From the NCBI RefSeq assembly GCF_010499255.1, contig NZ_JAAGRN010000004.1, positions 287,636 to 351,635 of the forward strand: 64,000 bases of DNA, given 5' to 3'. Shown in pieces: positions 1 to 8,290 of the stretch. The position numbers and the translations under genes were made by a program. The first letter of the stretch is position 1. Each line of letters opens with the position of its first letter. Origin of the DNA: Sheuella amnicola (GTDB taxonomy: Bacteria; Pseudomonadota; Gammaproteobacteria; Burkholderiales; Burkholderiaceae_B). Under the pieces are notes generated by a model, which ran no database searches, was not told the DNA's origin, and saw only the letters and a list, made by a program, of their open reading frames with translations.

Positions 1-206
1 ATGCTCCACCGGTATCGGATGGCAAGCATGCCTCTACGGGCAAACTGATCAAGCCTTTAGCACCTGCCGCCAATCCTGTTGCCTTTACGGACACAGCCAA
101 AATCGAGAAATGGTTCAAGCGTAATTGCAAAGATGTTCTGGAGCGCGAATGCAGTGCTGCCGAAAAGGCTGATGTGTTGTCCTATTTGATGGGAGTCAAG
201 CCATGA
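1..206 (+). CDS. SHP-type c-type heme protein, 3' end only (DUF1924)
   Basis: The window opens inside this gene; 67 C-terminal residues and the stop are visible. The tail (WFKRNCKDVLERECSAAEK, then a short hydrophobic helix ending in GVKP) matches the C-terminal part of SHP/DUF1924 proteins, small periplasmic cytochromes c whose heme motif lies in the N-terminal part that is missing here. The two cysteines in the NC..REC segment are typical of the family, where they form a disulfide. The stop overlaps the next start codon (ATGA), so it is translationally coupled to the diheme cytochrome. SHP, diheme cytochrome c and a b561-type cytochrome form a known three-gene electron-transfer unit. Confidence 0.72.
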   Translation, partial: APPVSDGKHASTGKLIKPLAPAANPVAFTDTAKIEKWFKRNCKDVLERECSAAEKADVLSYLMGVKP

Positions 207-700
207 GTCGCTCTATGTTTCGTCAATCTATCTTGCACGCGCTGATGTGTGTCGTATCGGTTTTTTTTGTCATACCCCATGCAACGCAGGCGGGTGAAAA
301 AAAATTGAAACCTGCAACGCTCTCCAAGGCGTATCAGACCGAATGCGCAGCATGCCATCTTGCATACCCGCCGGCGATGCTTCCGGGTCAGTCATGGGAC
401 AACATCATGAAAGGGTTGTCCAAACACTACGGTACGGATGCCTCGATTGATGATGTCGATGCCTTCAAGGAGATTTCGCAATGGCTTCAGGATCATGCAG
501 GTACTTACAAGAAGCCGGCGTTGTTTCCGCCTCCGGATGATCGCATCAGCAAAACATACTGGTTTGTGAAAGAACATCGCAAAATCGCATCGGATGTCTG
601 GCTGCGCGATTCGATTAAAAGTCCTTCCAACTGTGCGGCCTGCCACACCAAGGCCGATCAGTTCGACTACCGCGAACGCAATATTCGTATTCCGGATTAA
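203..700 (+). CDS. Diheme cytochrome c (DHC family)
   Basis: A 165-residue exported cytochrome. Residues 1-30 form a signal peptide (basic start, hydrophobic core, cleavage after ATQA). Two CxxCH heme-binding motifs are present: CAACH at about residues 48-52 and a second CAACH at about 144-148, 20 residues before the end. Size and motif spacing fit the diheme cytochrome c family that acts as redox partner of SHP. It should work in the periplasm, passing electrons between the membrane cytochrome b561 encoded next and the SHP protein encoded before. It overlaps the upstream gene by 4 bases and is followed 11 bases later by the b561 gene, so the three form one operon. Confidence 0.88.
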   Translation: MSRSMFRQSILHALMCVVSVFFVIPHATQAGEKKLKPATLSKAYQTECAACHLAYPPAMLPGQSWDNIMKGLSKHYGTDASIDDVDAFKEISQWLQDHAGTYKKPALFPPPDDRISKTYWFVKEHRKIASDVWLRDSIKSPSNCAACHTKADQFDYRERNIRIPD

Positions 701-711
701 GGAGTGATTTC

Positions 712-1347
712 ATGCAAATGCGTAAAGTGACCGACTCAGCAACCAGGATGTTTCACTGGTTATTTGCGTTTTGCTTTCTAGGCGCATATGTCACCGCCGA
801 GAGCGAGACATTCCGTCTGATCCACGTGACGCTGGGTTATACGATGGCCGGTTTGCTGGTGTTTCGTATTCTTTGGGGCTTGTTTGGACCTAAGTACGCC
901 AGGCTTGGCGCGATGTTCAGAAAGTTGTCCCTGGCACCCGAGTGGGGGCGCACCTTGTTGTCGGTGCGCAGTCCGGGCGCATTGTGGAACGTGAACTGGA
1001 AGCAAGGACAAAATTTGCTGATGAGTTTCGCCGTTGTCTGCTTGTTGATCATGGTCATTCCGATTACGTTGACTGGTTATGCGACCTACAATGATTGGGG
1101 ATTCAGGTGGCTGCAGAAGATTCACGAGTCGATCGGCGAATTTTATTTGTTCATCGTGTTTGCTCATCTAGCGATGATTGTGTTGATCAGCCTTATGCGT
1201 CGCAAAAACCAGGCGCTGCCAATGATCACGGGTAAAGTTGCCGGGCCCGGGCCGGACTTGATTCGGTCCGAATATTATTGGGTTTCGGCATTACTTGCGA
1301 TCGCGGTGATCTGTTGGTGGATATGGAGTTTTGTGGCTGCCATATAA
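712..1347 (+). CDS. Cytochrome b561 family membrane protein
   Basis: A 211-residue integral membrane protein with four to five hydrophobic segments. Histidines placed for heme ligation are seen in RMFHWLFAF (about residue 15), LIHVTLGY (about 42), KIHESIGEFY (about 143) and FAHLAMIV (about 155). This is the pattern of bacterial di-heme cytochrome b561 proteins, which move electrons from the quinone pool to periplasmic cytochromes. An AGGAG sequence sits just before the ATG at 712. Its place directly after the SHP and diheme cytochrome genes makes it the likely membrane electron donor of that pair. The electron acceptor of the whole chain is not visible here. Confidence 0.87.
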   Translation: MQMRKVTDSATRMFHWLFAFCFLGAYVTAESETFRLIHVTLGYTMAGLLVFRILWGLFGPKYARLGAMFRKLSLAPEWGRTLLSVRSPGALWNVNWKQGQNLLMSFAVVCLLIMVIPITLTGYATYNDWGFRWLQKIHESIGEFYLFIVFAHLAMIVLISLMRRKNQALPMITGKVAGPGPDLIRSEYYWVSALLAIAVICWWIWSFVAAI

Positions 1348-1357
1348 TCTGCGCATC

Positions 1358-2278
1358 ATGGTTGCAGATCCTTCACGCAAAACCGCACTGTCCAGGCTGG
1401 CATTCGCTTCGCTGCTGCTGATCGCATTGCTCATGGGCGCCAACCATGTCGGTGCCCGTGTCGCCTTCAATCACGGTCTGGACGTTGCTACGGCCGTCAC
1501 GGTCCGCAGCACCTTTACAGCCATCGTTGTCACCATTCTGATATTCCTGCAACAAGTACCATTGCGCCTGACTCGTCGGCATTTAAAGGTGTTGCCTTTG
1601 ATCGGGATACTGATTTCGATTCAGAGCCTGACAATTTATGCTTCTGTTGCGCGTTTGCCTGTTTCGCTCGCGTTGCTCGCCTTCAATACATATCCGCTGT
1701 GGATCGCACTTTGGGCCCGGTTGTTTTACAAGACGAAACCCGAGCCCCAGGTCTTGCGTATCATGCCCGTTATGTTGCTTGGCCTGGCGCTTGCTCTTGA
1801 CGTGTTTGGCGCCACCTCCGGTCTAGGCTTGAAAGAGCAATGGGGGCAGATCGGTTCAGGCGTGGCATTCGCGCTTACGGCGGGCGCAACATTTGGTCTG
1901 GCTATGGTGCTGACTCAACATGAAGCGAGTGACCTGGATGGTCGCGTCCGTACAGCGGCAACCATGTGGATGGTCGGTCTGGTTGCCCTGGCTGCCACGC
2001 GTGCAACCGGAAGTTTTCATTGGCCCAATGCGATCGAAGGCTGGTGGGGGTTAGCCGCTTTGGCCGTGTTGTATGGTGCCGGCTTTACGCTGATGTTTAC
2101 GTTGTTGCCTAAACTTGGCGTGGTAGGTAATTCCGCGATTATGAATGTCGAACCGATATGCGCACTTGTGTTGGCCTGGTTGATACTGGATCAAACGATT
2201 GCTCCGGTTCAGGTTGTGGGCGCCTGCATCGTCGTGGGCGCAGTGATCAAACTTGGTTTGAGAAAAAAGTCCGGTTAA
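1358..2278 (+). CDS. EamA/DMT family transporter
   Basis: About 306 residues with ten predicted membrane helices and the internal two-fold arrangement of EamA (drug/metabolite transporter) proteins. The first half ends near the loop following LGLALALDVFGA; the second starts near SGVAFALTAGATFGLAM and contains the family-like stretch IMNVEPICALVLAWLILDQ. I take the ATG at 1358, since the frame opens further upstream only through a TTG that lies inside the cytochrome gene. It starts 10 bases after the cytochrome b561 stop and may be read through from that operon. The substrate cannot be told; DMT members export amino acids, nucleotides or other small metabolites. Confidence 0.82.
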   Translation: MVADPSRKTALSRLAFASLLLIALLMGANHVGARVAFNHGLDVATAVTVRSTFTAIVVTILIFLQQVPLRLTRRHLKVLPLIGILISIQSLTIYASVARLPVSLALLAFNTYPLWIALWARLFYKTKPEPQVLRIMPVMLLGLALALDVFGATSGLGLKEQWGQIGSGVAFALTAGATFGLAMVLTQHEASDLDGRVRTAATMWMVGLVALAATRATGSFHWPNAIEGWWGLAALAVLYGAGFTLMFTLLPKLGVVGNSAIMNVEPICALVLAWLILDQTIAPVQVVGACIVVGAVIKLGLRKKSG

Positions 2279-2330
2279 GGCATGATGGCGGCTTGATCGA
2301 AATTCTTTCAACAATATTCGTGAGGCAAGT

Positions 2331-2624
2331 ATGGCAAAAGCATATTGGATCAGTTCCTATCGTTCAGTTTCGAACCCGGAGGCTTTGGCTGCCTATGCCA
2401 AACTGGCCGGCCCGGCTCTGACCGCTGCGGGCGGAACGTTTCTCGCGCGTGGCATGCCTGCCGCAACTAAGGAAAACGGTCTCGAACAGCGTACCGTGTT
2501 GATTGAGTTTCCAAGTGTCGAGGCAGCTGTGGCCGCCTATAACAGTGCCGGCTATAAAGAAGCCTTGGCTGCACTGGGTACCAATTCGGTGGATCGCGAT
2601 ATTCGTATCGTCGAAGGGGCTTGA
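2331..2624 (+). CDS. DUF1330 family protein
   Basis: A 97-residue protein beginning MAKAYWISSYRSVSNPEALAAY and carrying the DUF1330 pattern: a ferredoxin-like dimeric alpha/beta barrel related to antibiotic-biosynthesis monooxygenases, with a conserved RTVLIEFPSVEAAVAAYNS segment and a YKEALA stretch near the end. No enzymatic role is established for most members. It is a single cytoplasmic gene 52 bases after the DMT transporter gene, with a strong intrinsic terminator following. Confidence 0.85.
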   Translation: MAKAYWISSYRSVSNPEALAAYAKLAGPALTAAGGTFLARGMPAATKENGLEQRTVLIEFPSVEAAVAAYNSAGYKEALAALGTNSVDRDIRIVEGA

Positions 2625-2654
2625 TAGCTGCCTGATCGATATTCGAGTTCAACA

Positions 2655-2692
2655 AAAAAAACGGCCGCAGTGCAAATGCGGCCTTTTTTTTA
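2655..2692. terminator. Bidirectional intrinsic terminator
   Basis: GGCCGCA (2663-2669) pairs with TGCGGCC (2677-2683) across a 7-base loop. It is flanked by an A-run on the left and a run of eight T on the right, so it can stop transcription from the DUF1330 gene on the plus strand and from the convergent MFS gene on the minus strand. Confidence 0.9.
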
Positions 2693-2707
2693 TAGGTTTA
2701 CAAGATA

Positions 2708-3901
2708 CTACTTCTGATGTTTCTTGTATTTCGGCCAAAGCCAGATCAACGCTGCGCCCGTTAGTCCGACAGGCAAAAACGATCCCCAATTCAGTAGAGT
2801 CCAGCCCTGTGTCGTCACGAGCGCACCCGAACTGAAGGCTGTGACGGCCATTGTCGCGAAAACAAAAAAGTTGATCGCACCTTGAGCCTTGTCTTTTTCT
2901 TCCGGCCTGTAGGCCGATATGGCCAATGCGGTTGAACCTGTGAACAGAAAGTTCCAGCCCACGCCAAGTAAAAACATCGAGGCAAGAAATTGAGGCACTT
3001 CGGTACCCGACAGCGCAACCACGATACAGATCAGGTTCAGCAGTACACCCACCGCCATGATTTGCAGCGTACCGAATCGTTTGATGAGTGAGCCGGTGAA
3101 AAAGCCCGGAGCGAACATGCCAATGACATGCCATTCAAGCACAAGCGCAGTATCCTTGAACTCAAGTCCGCATACTTTCATTGCAAGGGGCGTGGCGGCC
3201 ATGAGCAGATTCATGACCCCGTATCCAAGCGCGGCACCGATTGCGGCAACCATAAATACCGGTTGTTTCATGATTTCCATCAATGGCCTGCCTGGAGGCA
3301 GATCTTTTTTGACGGCGACTTCATCCGGAAAGTGAATGAAATGCATGACGCCCAATCCCACAAATCCGGCAACGGTCAAGGTCAGATAAGCACCCAAAAA
3401 TTCGGTGTCGAACGAATTGCGCGTCCAGTGCGCAAGATTTGGTCCGACGATCGCACCCAAAATGCCTCCGGCCAATACCCAGGAAACGGCTTTTTCGCGC
3501 AAGCTGACATCCGTCAGTTCGGCAGCCGCGAATCGGTAAAGTTGGCCATTTGCGCTGTAGTAGCCTGCGACAAATGTTCCGAAAATCAAAAGGGCGAAAT
3601 TTTTTGAGTAGGCTGCATATGCACAAATCAGCGAAGACACAATTGCAATCAGCAATCCAAGCTGAAATGATTTTTGCCGACCAAAACGTTTTTGAGTTCG
3701 CGCAACGATGGATGTCGCAAGCGCGCCTCCAACGACATAGCCCATGATCGGCAATGTTGCCATCCATGCCTTGGTCGTCAGACTCAACCCGACCAAGCCG
3801 TTGATTGCGACAAATGTCACGTTGTTTGTCAGGAAGATCCCCTGACACAAAATCAACAACACCAGATTTTTATTGAAGAGTTTAGGTTGAGTTTGCATCA
3901 T
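2708..3901 (-). CDS. MFS transporter
   Basis: A 397-residue membrane protein with about twelve hydrophobic segments and a central cytoplasmic loop (FPDEVAVKKDLPPGRP, about residue 205). The loop between helices 2 and 3 carries RTQKRFGRQKSFQLG, a recognisable variant of the MFS motif G-x-x-x-D-R-x-G-R-R. Its start overlaps the stop of the upstream TTT binding-protein gene by one base (TAATG), so the two are translationally coupled. Because its neighbours are a carboxylate-binding protein and a UxaA-family dehydratase, an organic-acid or sugar-acid substrate is plausible, but the sequence does not show it. Confidence 0.85.
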   Translation of the reverse strand: MMQTQPKLFNKNLVLLILCQGIFLTNNVTFVAINGLVGLSLTTKAWMATLPIMGYVVGGALATSIVARTQKRFGRQKSFQLGLLIAIVSSLICAYAAYSKNFALLIFGTFVAGYYSANGQLYRFAAAELTDVSLREKAVSWVLAGGILGAIVGPNLAHWTRNSFDTEFLGAYLTLTVAGFVGLGVMHFIHFPDEVAVKKDLPPGRPLMEIMKQPVFMVAAIGAALGYGVMNLLMAATPLAMKVCGLEFKDTALVLEWHVIGMFAPGFFTGSLIKRFGTLQIMAVGVLLNLICIVVALSGTEVPQFLASMFLLGVGWNFLFTGSTALAISAYRPEEKDKAQGAINFFVFATMAVTAFSSGALVTTQGWTLLNWGSFLPVGLTGAALIWLWPKYKKHQK

Positions 3902-4890
3902 TAGCCCGGTGTGAGTTTGAGTTCACTGGTCAGTTGACGGTAAACCGGCCACACTTCACGAATCATTTTGGTCAGCGGTTCACCGACAAGCACAGGTTCG
4001 TCCGAGCCGATCGTGTCTAACAGTTGGGCCATCTTGGGCGATTGTTGTCCACCGGTTGATGCCTTGGTCAATACTTCAATCACTTCCTTTGGCGTGCCGC
4101 TTGGTGCCAGCAACATGTTGTATTCGAGTAGTTTGGTGAAGGCAGGGCTGGTAAAGCCTTGTTCAGCCCAAGTCGGCACATCGGGGAATTTGGTGCTGCG
4201 GCGATCTGAGATGATTGCAATCACGCGCAATCCATCTTTTTGCGCAAAAGGTCCGATGCTGATGACCGATCCGGTGGCGACATCGGTTTGTTGACCGACC
4301 AGATCCGTGAACATGGGCGGTGTTCCTTTGTAGCTCACAACTGTGAATTGGCCACCGGTCTCTTTGGCTAGCTGTGAAAGCAGTAATTGCCATCCTGATC
4401 CGATACTGTAGTTGCCGGCATTCAGGGGCTGTTTTTTGGATAGCTCGACCAGTTCTTTCGCGTTTTTGACCGGCAGACTGGAACGCACCGCAGTGGGTAG
4501 ACCGCCCGCAGTGACTGCAGCGATCGGCACTAAATCTTTATCCGGATCGATCAGTGGTTTTTTGAATAGAACCGGTGCTTGAGCTAGCTGGCTATGCAAT
4601 CCGACAAACAGTGTGTAGCCGTCAGGCGTGGAGTGCGCCACGTTTTCAGCGGCGATCATGCCACCTGCTCCGGGCTTGTTTTCAACAATCACCGAAACGC
4701 CAAGCTTCTGGCTGAGTAAATCGGCAAATGCACGCGCAGTCGCGTCTGTTGTTCCCCCAGGGTTTTGCGATACGACAATTTTGATCGGCTTACTCGGATA
4801 ATTTTGAGCATGCGCCGTAGCGGTAGAGATTGCTATCAATGTACCGATTGCCGCTGTGAGCCCGGTGGTGAAACGGTGTAACCCGCGCAT
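3901..4890 (-). CDS. Bug/TctC-type tripartite tricarboxylate transporter substrate-binding protein
   Basis: A 329-residue periplasmic binding protein with an N-terminal signal peptide (to about residue 28, ATAHAQ) and the typical opening of the Bug family: YPSKPIKIVVSQNPGGTTDATARA. Further hallmarks are VIVENKPGAGGMIAAENVA and the PDGYTLFVG stretch. Bug proteins bind carboxylic acids, aromatic acids or amino acids. No tctA/tctB membrane genes are nearby; orphan Bug proteins of this kind are very numerous in Alcaligenaceae. Coupled by TAATG to the MFS gene downstream, and divergent from a UxaA-family dehydratase gene, which suggests a hydroxyacid ligand. Confidence 0.93.
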   Translation of the reverse strand: MRGLHRFTTGLTAAIGTLIAISTATAHAQNYPSKPIKIVVSQNPGGTTDATARAFADLLSQKLGVSVIVENKPGAGGMIAAENVAHSTPDGYTLFVGLHSQLAQAPVLFKKPLIDPDKDLVPIAAVTAGGLPTAVRSSLPVKNAKELVELSKKQPLNAGNYSIGSGWQLLLSQLAKETGGQFTVVSYKGTPPMFTDLVGQQTDVATGSVISIGPFAQKDGLRVIAIISDRRSTKFPDVPTWAEQGFTSPAFTKLLEYNMLLAPSGTPKEVIEVLTKASTGGQQSPKMAQLLDTIGSDEPVLVGEPLTKMIREVWPVYRQLTSELKLTPG

Positions 4891-4959
4891 CTATATTCCC
4901 CTTGCGTATAAGTAAATGACTTGTCTTTCTTTGTGTAAAGAATAGCATTTAGACGATAT

Positions 4960-4971
4960 AGGGTTTACCCT
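4960..4971. promoter_or_regulatory. Small palindrome in a divergent promoter region
   Basis: AGGGTTTACCCT is a 12-base sequence whose outer five bases are perfectly dyad-symmetric (AGGGT/ACCCT). It lies between the divergent TTT binding-protein gene (start 4890) and the UxaA-family gene (start 5006), where an operator would be expected. No regulator gene is adjacent. Chance occurrence cannot be excluded. Confidence 0.3.
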
Positions 4972-5005
4972 TGATTTGAATGTCTTGTGAAAGGAGCGTG
5001 AATGC

Positions 5006-6601
5006 ATGCACCATAGAATGTACATATTCATAACCGTAAACAAGACACTTGACATGACCGACACGAATCAAAAGACAATCACCGGACCGATTATTCGTTT
5101 ACACCCGGGCGACAACGTAGTTGTTGCCAGAGTGGATGTGCCCATCGGTACACCCATCCCGAGTGAAAACATGGTCAGTCGAAGCCAGGTCTCGGCTGGC
5201 TACAAGATCGCAGCGCGAAAAATCCTCAAAGGCGAGCCGATCCTCAAGTACAGCGTGACCATCGGTTTCGCCAATACAGATATCGAAGCCGGCACGATGG
5301 TGCATAGCCATAACACCGAGTTTCGCGAGTTCGACCGCGATTATGCGCATGCAAGCGCATACCAGCCGGTTGACATGATTCCTGAAGCCGAGCGCGCTAC
5401 TTTTCAGGGTTATGTTCGCCCCAACGGCACTGTCGGTACACGAAATTTTATTGGCGTCATGTCGACGGTGAATTGCTCCGCGACTGTTGTTCACAAGATT
5501 GCCGAATGGTTTACGGCTGAGCGTTTGGCAGAATTTCCGCATGTTGACGGCGTGGTTGCATTAAGTCATTCGATCGGTTGCGGCATGGAAATGTCTGGAG
5601 AGCCGATGGCATTGCTCAGACGGACGATGGCGGGTTATGCGCGCCATCCCAACATGGCCGGAGTGTTGATTATCGGGCTCGGTTGCGAGCGCAACCAGCT
5701 CAAAGGGTTGCTCGAAGAGCAAGAGCTTGCCGGTTTGCCTAATCTGAAAACATTCGTGATGCAGGAAACGGGCGGTACAACCAAGACGATTCAGGCCGGG
5801 GTGGAAGCGGTGCGCGCGATGCTTCCGGCGGCAAATGAAGCGCGTCGCCAGACTGTCTCGGCAAGTCATCTTTGCGTAGGCTTGCAGTGCGGTGGATCCG
5901 ATGGTTTTTCTTCCATCACCGCTAACCCGGCTCTGGGAGCTGCAGTCGATTTGCTCGCGCGCCATGGCGGTACCGGCATCTTGTCAGAAACGCCTGAGAT
6001 ATATGGTGTTGAACACACGCTGACTCGACGAGCCGCTTCAAAAGAAGTGGGTGAAAAACTGATTGAACGAATCCGCTGGTGGAAGGATGTCTATTCGGTC
6101 GGTCGCGACGTGCAGATCAACGGTACTGTCAGTCCGGGCAATCAGATCGGAGGCTTGGCGAATATTTTCGAGAAGTCTTTGGGCTCCTCCATGAAAGGTG
6201 GAACCGGACCGCTGATGGACGTGTACAAGTACGCCGAACCTGTCACTACGCATGGTTTTGTCTTCATGGATACGCCAGGATATGACCCCGTTTCGGCAAC
6301 GGGACAAATTGCAGGTGGAGCAAACCTGATTGCCTTTACGACAGGTCGAGGTTCGATGTTCGGCTCCAAGCCGGCGCCTTGCGTGAAGTTGGCGACAAAC
6401 ACGCCGATGTTCAATCGATTGCAGGACGATATGGATATCAATTGCGGCGAAATTCTGGACGGTACCGTATCGGTTCAGGAAATGGGACGTCGTATTTTTG
6501 AATTGTTCCTGCGCACCGCATCCGGAGAGCCCTCCAAGAGCGAACTTCTTGGTCTAGGCGATCACGAGTTCGTGCCATGGCAGATTGGCATCATGGGTTA
6601 A
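5006..6601 (+). CDS. UxaA-family (altronate/galactarate dehydratase-like) sugar-acid dehydratase, copy 1
   Basis: A 531-residue protein with an N-terminal SAF-like domain (PIIRLHPGDNVVVARVDV..., about residues 28-115) followed by the UxaA catalytic domain. Family marks are NCSATVVHKIAEWF, SHSIGCGMEM, IIGLGCERNQ, LQCGGSDGFSSITANPALG, SETPEIYG and AFTTGRGSMFG. The family uses iron in a beta-elimination of water from sugar acids such as altronate or galactarate. AAGGAG at 4991-4996 favours the ATG at 5006, which adds 16 residues before the ATG at 5054 where conserved sequence begins; the latter remains possible. A clear paralogue lies at 18389-19924. The exact substrate is unknown. Confidence 0.88.
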   Translation: MHHRMYIFITVNKTLDMTDTNQKTITGPIIRLHPGDNVVVARVDVPIGTPIPSENMVSRSQVSAGYKIAARKILKGEPILKYSVTIGFANTDIEAGTMVHSHNTEFREFDRDYAHASAYQPVDMIPEAERATFQGYVRPNGTVGTRNFIGVMSTVNCSATVVHKIAEWFTAERLAEFPHVDGVVALSHSIGCGMEMSGEPMALLRRTMAGYARHPNMAGVLIIGLGCERNQLKGLLEEQELAGLPNLKTFVMQETGGTTKTIQAGVEAVRAMLPAANEARRQTVSASHLCVGLQCGGSDGFSSITANPALGAAVDLLARHGGTGILSETPEIYGVEHTLTRRAASKEVGEKLIERIRWWKDVYSVGRDVQINGTVSPGNQIGGLANIFEKSLGSSMKGGTGPLMDVYKYAEPVTTHGFVFMDTPGYDPVSATGQIAGGANLIAFTTGRGSMFGSKPAPCVKLATNTPMFNRLQDDMDINCGEILDGTVSVQEMGRRIFELFLRTASGEPSKSELLGLGDHEFVPWQIGIMG

Positions 6602-6615
6602 CGCATGATGCCAAT
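6584..6615. repeat. Perfect 12-bp inverted repeat spanning a stop codon between convergent genes
   Basis: ATTGGCATCATG (6584-6595) and CATGATGCCAAT (6604-6615) are exact reverse complements separated by 8 bases. The stop codon of the UxaA-family gene (6599-6601) lies in the loop. There is no T-run on either side, so it is not a classical intrinsic terminator; a shared 3'-end stem-loop for both convergent transcripts is the simplest reading. Confidence 0.7.
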
Positions 6616-6629
6616 GCACTTGCGACTGA

Positions 6630-7376
6630 TCAGGCTTTGGCTTTAAAAAATCCGGCGAATGCTGCCTGCGCTTCCTCTGATTTCAAGCGCTGCGAGAATA
6701 AACCAAGTTCATAGTCGAACGTTTCATGGATTTTGGAGCGTTGCGAATGTTTAAGCATGCGCTTTGACAGTTGCAATGCTTCGGGAGGCAGTGCGGATAG
6801 TTCAGCCGCAATTTTTCGTGCATGCGAAAGTGTTTCGCCCGGCCTGCAAAGTCCGGTCAAAAAGCCTGCATCGTAGGCCTCGGTTGCGGTGAACGGCTGC
6901 CCCCGGAGCAACCAGTCGGTTGCTCGCCTGGGTCCTACAATTTGCGCAAGCAGCAGGCTTGATGCTCCTTCGGGGCATAGTCCCAGCGGCACGAACGGAA
7001 TTTTAAAGTTGGCGTTGTCTGCCGCGTAGACAAAGTCGCAATGCTGCAACATTGTGACGCCGATGCCGATTGCACTGCCTTCTATTGCCGCGACGATGGG
7101 CAGGTCGCAATTGACCAGGCTGCGCAAGAAAGTCAAGCCGGCGCTGTCGCCCTCAGGACGTGGGGCCTGAAAGTCCTTAAGATCATTTCCCGCTGTGAAG
7201 TAGTTGTTTGCTCCAGTCAACACTATTGCCCTGATAGCCTTGATGTCGACTGAAGACACCTGCTCGGCCAGCGTGAGGTAGGTTGCCGTATCGATCGCAT
7301 TGCGACGCTCCGGTCGATTGATGGTCAGGGTCAGTACGCCTTGAGAAATTTCTGTCAAAACTGTCTGACTAGTCAT
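6630..7376 (-). CDS. Enoyl-CoA hydratase/isomerase family protein
   Basis: A 248-residue crotonase-fold protein. It starts with VLTLTINRPERRNAIDTATY and carries the first oxyanion-hole segment TAGNDLKDF (about residues 62-70) and the second, AIEGSAIGIGVTMLQHCDFVYA (about 99-120). Crotonases hydrate or isomerise acyl-CoA thioesters. In the usual catalytic positions I read FVPLGLCPEGASSLLL, where classical hydratases have a glutamate in PEGASS-like context, so activity is plausible. It is monocistronic, between a convergent sugar-acid dehydratase gene and the terminator of the Bax-inhibitor-like gene. The acyl-CoA substrate is not evident. Confidence 0.88.
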   Translation of the reverse strand: MTSQTVLTEISQGVLTLTINRPERRNAIDTATYLTLAEQVSSVDIKAIRAIVLTGANNYFTAGNDLKDFQAPRPEGDSAGLTFLRSLVNCDLPIVAAIEGSAIGIGVTMLQHCDFVYAADNANFKIPFVPLGLCPEGASSLLLAQIVGPRRATDWLLRGQPFTATEAYDAGFLTGLCRPGETLSHARKIAAELSALPPEALQLSKRMLKHSQRSKIHETFDYELGLFSQRLKSEEAQAAFAGFFKAKA

Positions 7377-7410
7377 GAGGTTCTCCGAATTGAGTGTGAC
7401 TTGATCATAG

Positions 7411-7443
7411 CGAAAAAAAAGCCCACTTTTGAAAGTGGGCTTC
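7411..7443 (-). terminator. Intrinsic terminator of the Bax-inhibitor-like gene
   Basis: AAGCCCACTTT (7419-7429) and AAAGTGGGCTT (7432-7442) form a nearly perfect 11-bp stem. Read on the minus strand the hairpin is followed by a run of eight T (complement of 7413-7420), 34 bases downstream of the stop codon at 7477. Confidence 0.93.
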
Positions 7444-7476
7444 TTGTACCGCCGGGTCGATTATCTGAGGAGAATC

Positions 7477-8184
7477 TTAGTCTCTGCTGCTGCCACCGAA
7501 AATACCGAGGATGGCCAACAAATTCGAGAAAACGTTGTACACATCCAGGTAAATGGCCAGTGTTGCCGACACATAGTTTGTTTCGCCGCCATTGACCACG
7601 CGTTGCAGATCGATCAGCATGAATGCCGAGAAGATCACGATAGCGACGACTGAAATCGTCAACATCAGCGCGGGCAATTGCAAGAAGATGTTTGCAATGC
7701 TGGCAACCAGCAGAATCACCACTCCGACGAACATGAACTTGGCCATGCCGGACAGATCGCGCTTGACCGTAGTGGCTAGCGTTGCCATCGTGCCGAACAC
7801 GGCGGCAGTGCCACCGAATGCGAACATGACGAGTTGCGTGCCGTTACTCATGCCTAGAACGAAACCCAGCAGGCGTGACAGCATGATGCCCATGAAAAAT
7901 GTAAAGAGCAGCAGCAAGCCAACGCCAACCGAGCTGTCTTTGTTCTTTTCGATTGCGAACATCAGGCCGAAGGCGCCGATCAAAAAGAAGATCGCAGTCA
8001 TGCCAGGACTTGTTGCCATGACGCTGTTCAAACCGCTCATCATGCCGACGGCAGCACCCAGAACAGTCGGGATAAGGGAAATTGCCAGTAACCAGTAGGT
8101 ATTACGCAACACTCGGTTGCGCACGACCTCTTGCGACGCGGCTTCATAAGGACTGCGGGATAGAGTGGGGCGAAATTCGCTCAT
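7477..8184 (-). CDS. Bax inhibitor-1/YccA family membrane protein
   Basis: A 235-residue protein with seven hydrophobic segments after a short cytoplasmic N-terminus (MSEFRPTLSRSPYEAASQEVVRNRVLRNTY in two stretches). It ends with the family signature of a last helix preceded by acidic and asparagine residues: ISVVAIVIFSAFMLIDLQRVVNG and YVSATLAIYLDVYNVFSNLLAILG. This matches YbhL/YccA-like TMBIM proteins, pH-gated calcium leak or FtsH-associated membrane proteins in characterised cases. It is monocistronic with its own terminator. A Fur-box-like palindrome lies about 110 bases before its start. Confidence 0.92.
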   Translation of the reverse strand: MSEFRPTLSRSPYEAASQEVVRNRVLRNTYWLLAISLIPTVLGAAVGMMSGLNSVMATSPGMTAIFFLIGAFGLMFAIEKNKDSSVGVGLLLLFTFFMGIMLSRLLGFVLGMSNGTQLVMFAFGGTAAVFGTMATLATTVKRDLSGMAKFMFVGVVILLVASIANIFLQLPALMLTISVVAIVIFSAFMLIDLQRVVNGGETNYVSATLAIYLDVYNVFSNLLAILGIFGGSSRD

Positions 8185-8290
8185 GGAATACTCCTGTCAA
8201 GAAAAATAAACCCAAGGCCAGTTGGATCCTTGTGTAGCTATGACCGAAAGCATACCTGACAGTTCCCTGAATGGCTAGAGCCAATCAAAA

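Noticed and set aside
1343..1348. TATAAT at the end of the cytochrome b561 gene as a promoter for the DMT gene
   Set aside because: No acceptable -35 element 16-18 bases upstream; the match falls on the stop codon region and may be chance.
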